9,449 nt of DNA from contig JAPLUP010000351.1 of NCBI GenBank assembly GCA_026397575.1, positions 1-9,449 of the forward strand, written 5' to 3'. A program made the position numbers and the translations under genes. This DNA comes from Candidatus Zixiibacteriota bacterium (GTDB taxonomy: Bacteria; Zixibacteria; MSB-5A5; CAIYYT01). Shown piece after piece: positions 6,549 to 9,449 of this stretch; the stretch's first letter is position 1; every line of letters starts with the position of its first letter. Below the pieces are notes generated by a model. That model was not told the origin of the DNA and ran no database searches. It was given only the letters and a program-made list of their open reading frames with translations.

Positions 6549-7085
6549 ATGAGCCAGATGCCGCTATCATTCACCAAGAACATGGGGCAATGGGACGAAC
6601 GCGTTTTGTTCCGCGCGAGCGCAGGTGGGGCAACGATGTGGTTCACGAAAGAAGGCGTAACATACCAATTCACCCGCCGAATTGACACGGGTAGCGGCGC
6701 GGTCTCCGCGCCGGGGGTACCGGTAGGTCGGACATTCTTGTCTGACCCAGGACAGGCAGGAATGCCTATCCTACCGGGCGACAGGCACGAGAAAGACTCT
6801 GTCGAGCAGATGATTCTGACCGCCAAATTCGTCGGCGCAAATCCGAATCCCGAAGTCGTGGGTCAAGGCCAGATGGAATACAAGTGCAACTACTTCCTTG
6901 GAGACGACCCGTCGAAATGGCACACCGACGTGCCCAACTATGAAGCGATCACGCTCAAGGGCATCTATCCCGGTATCGACCTGAAATACTCCGGCAATGG
7001 CAACGGTCAGGCGGCGTACGAGTTCATAGTTACGCCGGGTGCGGATTTCGCGCAGATCAAGGTTAAATATGAAGGAGCGGAATAG
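6549..7085 (+). CDS. Open segment encoding the N-terminal domain of the SBBP protein (DUF7948-like)
   Basis: This is the 178-residue stretch between the two TAG codons, starting at ATG 6549, which has no good ribosome binding site. It carries SQMPLSFTKNMGQWDERVLF and WHTDVPNYEAITLKGIYPGI with DLKYSGNGNGQ, the conserved N-terminal domain seen ahead of SBBP repeats (I recall DUF7948). It lacks its own signal peptide, which lies in frame before TAG 6543. Residues about 50-77 are encoded by the palindromic element at 6696-6777. It is a piece of the broken gene and is not expected to be translated independently. Confidence 0.6.
   Translation: MSQMPLSFTKNMGQWDERVLFRASAGGATMWFTKEGVTYQFTRRIDTGSGAVSAPGVPVGRTFLSDPGQAGMPILPGDRHEKDSVEQMILTAKFVGANPNPEVVGQGQMEYKCNYFLGDDPSKWHTDVPNYEAITLKGIYPGIDLKYSGNGNGQAAYEFIVTPGADFAQIKVKYEGAE
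6696..6777. repeat. Composite palindromic element (REP/MITE-like) inserted in frame in the coding region
   Basis: Three hairpins stand side by side. The first is GGCGCGG-TCT-CCGCGCC (6696-6712). The 58-bp element that follows (6720-6777) is closed by CCGGTAGG/CCTACCGG (6720-6727 with 6770-6777). It encloses GGTCGGACA-TTCT-TGTCTGACC (6726-6747, one G-U pair) and GGACAGGCA-GGAA-TGCCTATCC (6750-6771, one mismatch). The minus strand would read SDKNVRPTGTPGAETAP, a string I associate with dispersed palindromic repeats mis-translated in several phyla. The segment encodes a Gly/Pro-rich insert (VPVGRTFLSDPGQAGMPIL) in an otherwise conserved domain. Confidence 0.6.
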
Positions 7086-7109
7086 ACTTCAATTGATGCC
7101 GACGGCAGA

Positions 7110-7808
7110 ATGGTCGTGACAACCAAATGGGGGGACATGACAGCGGCCATCAAGACACCCACGAACGGTGTTTTGTCTGGAACTGGCAGCTTCTCGCAAT
7201 TATCCGCGAAGACAATCGGTTTTGAAGCCGCTGGCTCAAGTCGACAGGCGTTGGGTACGCTCTCAGTCGTGCTGTCCTACAGCACCTACCTCGGCGGCGG
7301 GGGCGACACAGATCGGGGATACGCCATCGCGGTTGATGGCATCGGCAATGCCTATGTGACGGGCTATACCTATTCTTCCAACTTCCCGACTGAGAATCCC
7401 TATCAGGCGACGCATCAAGGCGGCTATTCTGATGTTTTTGTGACCAAGTTGTCAAATTCCGGCAATAGCCTGATTTACAGCACCTACCTCGGCGGTGGAA
7501 GCGGCGAAGAAGGATACAGTATGGCGGTCGATGGTAGCGGCAATGCCTATGTGACGGGCAAGACCTATTCTTCCGACTTCCCGACTCAGAATCCTTATCA
7601 GACGCATCAAGGTGACAATGATGTCTTTGTGACCAAGCTCTCCAGTTCTGGCAACAGCCTGATCTACAGCACTTACCTCGGCGGGGAAGACTTAGAATAC
7701 GGACGCGGTATCGCGGTCGATGGTAGCGGCAATGCCTATGTGACGGGTTATACTCTCTTCCGACTTCCCGACTTTGGATCCCTATCAGACGTATCAAGGC
7801 TCGTATGA
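7110..7808 (+). CDS. Open segment encoding SBBP repeats 1-3 of the broken gene
   Basis: This piece lies in the same frame as 6549-7085. It begins after TAG 7083 with the linker [12 protein letters not shown] and covers SBBP units starting at 7278, 7476 and 7665. Each unit reads YSTYLGG, then GYxIAVDGxGNAYVTGxTYSSxFPTxNPYQ and [15 protein letters not shown], the beta-propeller repeat pattern. After GYT at about 7752 the frame is lost and the last residues ([17 protein letters not shown]) are frameshift nonsense ending at TGA 7806-7808. It is not expected to be an independent protein. Confidence 0.6.
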   Translation: MVVTTKWGDMTAAIKTPTNGVLSGTGSFSQLSAKTIGFEAAGSSRQALGTLSVVLSYSTYLGGGGDTDRGYAIAVDGIGNAYVTGYTYSSNFPTENPYQATHQGGYSDVFVTKLSNSGNSLIYSTYLGGGSGEEGYSMAVDGSGNAYVTGKTYSSDFPTQNPYQTHQGDNDVFVTKLSSSGNSLIYSTYLGGEDLEYGRGIAVDGSGNAYVTGYTLFRLPDFGSLSDVSRLV

Positions 7809-8613
7809 TGTTTTTGTGACCAAACTCTCCAACTCCGGCAACAACCTGATCTACAGCACCTACCTCGGCGGGGTAGGCGATAGTTATTCAAGTGATTTAG
7901 GAATCGGAATCGCGGTCGATGGCAACGGCAATGCCTATGTGACGGGCTACACCACTTCCTCCAACTTCCCGACTCAAAATCCCTATCAGACGACGTTTCA
8001 AGGCGCTTGGGATGCTTTTGTGACCAAGCTCTCCAGCTCCGGCAACAGCTTGATCTACAGCACCTATCTCGGCGGGGTAGGCACCGATATTGGATACGGC
8101 ATCGCGGTGGATGGCAGCGGCAATGCCTATGTGTCGGGCTATACTTCGTCTTCCAACTTCCCGACTGAGAATCCCTATCAGACGACATTTCAAGGTGGCT
8201 ACACCGATGCCTTTGTGACCAAGCTGTCTGCCTCTGGAAACAGCCTGATCTACAGCACCTACCTCGGCGGGGACAGCGACGATTATGGAACCGGCCACGC
8301 GATCGATGGCAGCGGCAATGTCTATGTGACGGGCTATACCTATTCTTCCAACTTCCCGACTTTGTATCCCTATCAGGCGAATCAAGATACCACTGATGTT
8401 TTTGTGACCAAGCTCTCCACTTCTGGAAACAACCCCGTCTACAGCACCTATCTCGGCGGGGGAGGTCAGGATAATGGATTCGGTATCGCGGTCGATGGCA
8501 GCGGCAATGCCTATGTGACGGGCGGTACTTATTCTTCCGACTTCCCGACTTTGAATCCCTATCAGACGGATCAAAGCTCCGAGGATGTTTTTGTGACCAA
8601 GCTGAGTGCGTTC
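7278..8613 (+). repeat. Seven SBBP beta-propeller repeats
   Basis: Units begin at the Tyr codon of YSTYLGG at 7278, 7476, 7665, 7852, 8056, 8251 and 8440. Their lengths are 198, 189, 187, 204, 195 and 189 bases, then the last unit to about 8613. All are multiples of three except the third (187), which pinpoints a 2-base loss. Blocks such as GCGGTCGATGG and AATGCCTATGTGACGGG recur almost unchanged. Seven blades would suit one closed propeller. Confidence 0.85.
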
Positions 8614-9449
8614 GCTGACGGCGACGGTGACGGTGTTGCCGATGATGTTGACAATTGTCCGACCGTTGCGAACCCACTACAGACTGACACTGACAGCGAT
8701 GGCCTCGGCGATGCCTGTGATGATGATGACGATAACGACGGTGTGCCGGATGTTACCGATACCAACCCGCTGAACCCGCACGTCTGTGCCGATGCCGATG
8801 GCTGTGATGACTGCACTGTTGGCACCGACGACTTCGGACCGCTGGCGGATAATCTCCCCGCCAACGACGGCGCCGATACCGATGCCGACGGGATATGCAA
8901 TGTTGGCGACAACTGCCCGACTATTGTCAATAGTAATCAGCTTGATACTGATCTTGACGGTCTAGGTGACGCGTGTGACAACTGTCCAACTGTCGCAAAC
9001 CCAACGCAGACTGATACTGACAGCGATGGCCTCGGCGATGCCTGTGACCCGGATGACGATAACGACGGCGTGCCGGATGTTACCGATACCAACCCGCTGA
9101 ACCCGAACATCTGCGCCGATGCTGATGCGGATGGCTGCGATGATTGCGCCGTTGGTACCGACGACTTTGGACCGTTGGCGGACAATCTTCCAGCCAACGA
9201 CGGCGCCGATACCGATGCCGACGGCATTTGCGACGCCGGGGACAACTGCCCTCTGGTCTCGAACCCGGATCAACTGGATTCGGATCATGATAATGTTGGC
9301 GACGCATGCGACTATGTCTGCGGCGACGCTAACGGCGATGTCACCGTAGATATCTCGGATGCTGTGTATTTGATCGCCTACATTTTTTCCGGCGGTTCGG
9401 CGCCGTCGCCATTGCTCGCTGGTGACGCGAACTGCGATAGCACGGTTGA
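7744..9449 (+). CDS. Open segment encoding SBBP repeats 4-7, TSP type 3 repeats and dockerin (3' end outside window)
   Basis: This frame has no stop from 7744 to the right edge (over 560 codons), but contains no ATG; the first possible starts are TTG 7774 and GTG 7816, both inside a repeat and without ribosome binding sites. It carries the end of SBBP unit 3, units 4-7 (to 8613), Asp-rich thrombospondin type 3 repeats with DxDxDG and DNCP motifs (8617-9315) and the start of a dockerin (9319 on). The large Asp, Cys and Gly content fits a calcium-binding extracellular stalk. It continues beyond the window, and is a downstream part of the frameshifted gene. Confidence 0.65.
8650..8919 (+). repeat. 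Thrombospondin type 3 module, copy 1
   Basis: Ninety codons from DNCPTVANP through [30 protein letters not shown] and [25 protein letters not shown] to the next DNCP. The Asp pattern binds calcium in TSP type 3 repeats. It recurs at 8977-9252. Confidence 0.85.
8977..9252 (+). repeat. Thrombospondin type 3 module, copy 2
   Basis: This is a second copy of 8650-8919 at an offset of 327 bases, with a 6-base in-frame insertion (one extra Asp-Ala pair in CADADADG). Most differences are third-position changes, so the protein sequence is conserved more strongly than the DNA. Confidence 0.85.
9319..9449 (+). other. Type I dockerin domain, cut by the window edge
   Basis: The residues [20 protein letters not shown] then YIFSGG form one complete dockerin half, with Asp/Asn ligands in the D-x-N-x-D loop. 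GDANCDSTV starts the second half before the window ends. Dockerins bind cohesin domains; in many FCB-group secreted proteins they occur outside cellulosomes. Confidence 0.8.

Larger units (their letters stand above)
6447..9449 (+). pseudogene. Giant secreted SBBP / thrombospondin type 3 / dockerin protein, broken by two TAG codons and a frameshift
   Basis: Read through, this is one gene of over 1000 codons that leaves the window at the right edge. ATG 6447 opens a signal peptide (MFCKKALILTAFSLLMVTTL, then Ala/Thr) and the frame meets TAG at 6543-6545 after 32 codons. The same frame resumes at once with the N-terminal domain (from about 6546), meets a second TAG at 7083-7085, and resumes again into seven SBBP repeats. 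Within the third repeat two bases are missing near 7752 and the sequence continues in another frame, fully open to 9449. Domain order is signal peptide, N-terminal domain (QMPLSFTKNMGQWDERVLFR), SBBP propeller repeats, TSP type 3 calcium-binding repeats and a type I dockerin. Such proteins are exported and probably surface-bound. TAG ends intact genes elsewhere in the window, so recoding is unlikely. Decay is recent, or the lesions are assembly errors: all domains remain well conserved. Confidence 0.75.

Noticed and set aside
6447..7808. Genome-wide TAG recoding to an amino acid
   Set aside because: TAG is the natural stop of the helicase gene (2414-2416), the zinc-ribbon protein (3489-3491) and the barrel gene (3942-3944), where read-through would add unrelated sequence.
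7748..8677. Long minus-strand open frames (up to about 309 codons, Arg/His/Cys-rich) across the SBBP repeats
   Set aside because: They are antisense shadows: the repeat units recur in register, so the antisense frame is periodically open. The plus frame carries the recognisable domains.
8571..9288. Minus-strand open frames rich in Ser/Pro/Ala over the TSP type 3 region
   Set aside because: They arise from the periodic Asp codons (GAT/GAC) on the plus strand and have no family pattern or ribosome binding site.

Overview
The window suggests a Gram-negative bacterium of the FCB superphylum. Candidate division Zixibacteria or a close relative is my best guess, from memory of similar proteins and not from any search. 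Four things point that way: a secreted protein with a cohesin-like domain and a FlgD-like/type IX-style C-terminal sorting domain; a very large secreted protein built from SBBP beta-propeller repeats, thrombospondin type 3 repeats and a type I dockerin; a short outer-membrane beta-barrel gene ending in an aromatic residue; and AGGAGG-type ribosome binding sites with TTGACA-like promoters. TAG, TAA and TGA all act as normal stops here.

Layout. Positions 1-153 are the 3' end of an archaemetzincin-like gene whose catalytic zinc motif appears to be lost. One base later, at 155-2416, comes a DEAD/DEAH helicase with a C-terminal Cys4 DUF1998 domain, of the YprA/MrfA DNA-repair type. The zinc-ribbon multi-pass membrane protein at 2640-3491 follows, then a short outer-membrane barrel gene at 3533-3944 broken by an internal out-of-frame lesion. 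The minus strand then carries a Nudix hydrolase (4058-4522) flanked by two 70-bp direct repeats, each holding a rho-independent terminator; a cohesin-like secreted protein with a sorting domain (4674-5528) behind a long, potentially structured leader; and a MIP18/DUF59 iron-sulfur maturation factor (5752-6051, or from 6180).

From 6447 to the right edge on the plus strand lies one large secreted-protein gene of more than 1000 codons. It keeps a promoter, ribosome binding site and signal peptide, but is interrupted by two in-frame TAG codons (6543 and 7083) and a 2-nt loss near 7752. It also carries an in-frame palindromic repeat resembling a dispersed REP-like element (6696-6777). Everything after the frameshift is open to the window edge, where the dockerin begins.

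How the genes fit together. The left genes are cellular housekeeping or repair; the right half concerns the cell surface. Two of the three exported-protein genes are damaged, while the cytoplasmic genes look intact. I see no CRISPR array, phage module, toxin-antitoxin pair, transposase, tRNA or rRNA. No complete new multi-gene system is evident. The most unusual items are the degenerate metalloprotease tail coupled to the helicase, the repeat-flanked Nudix unit, the structured leader and the palindromic element inside a coding frame.
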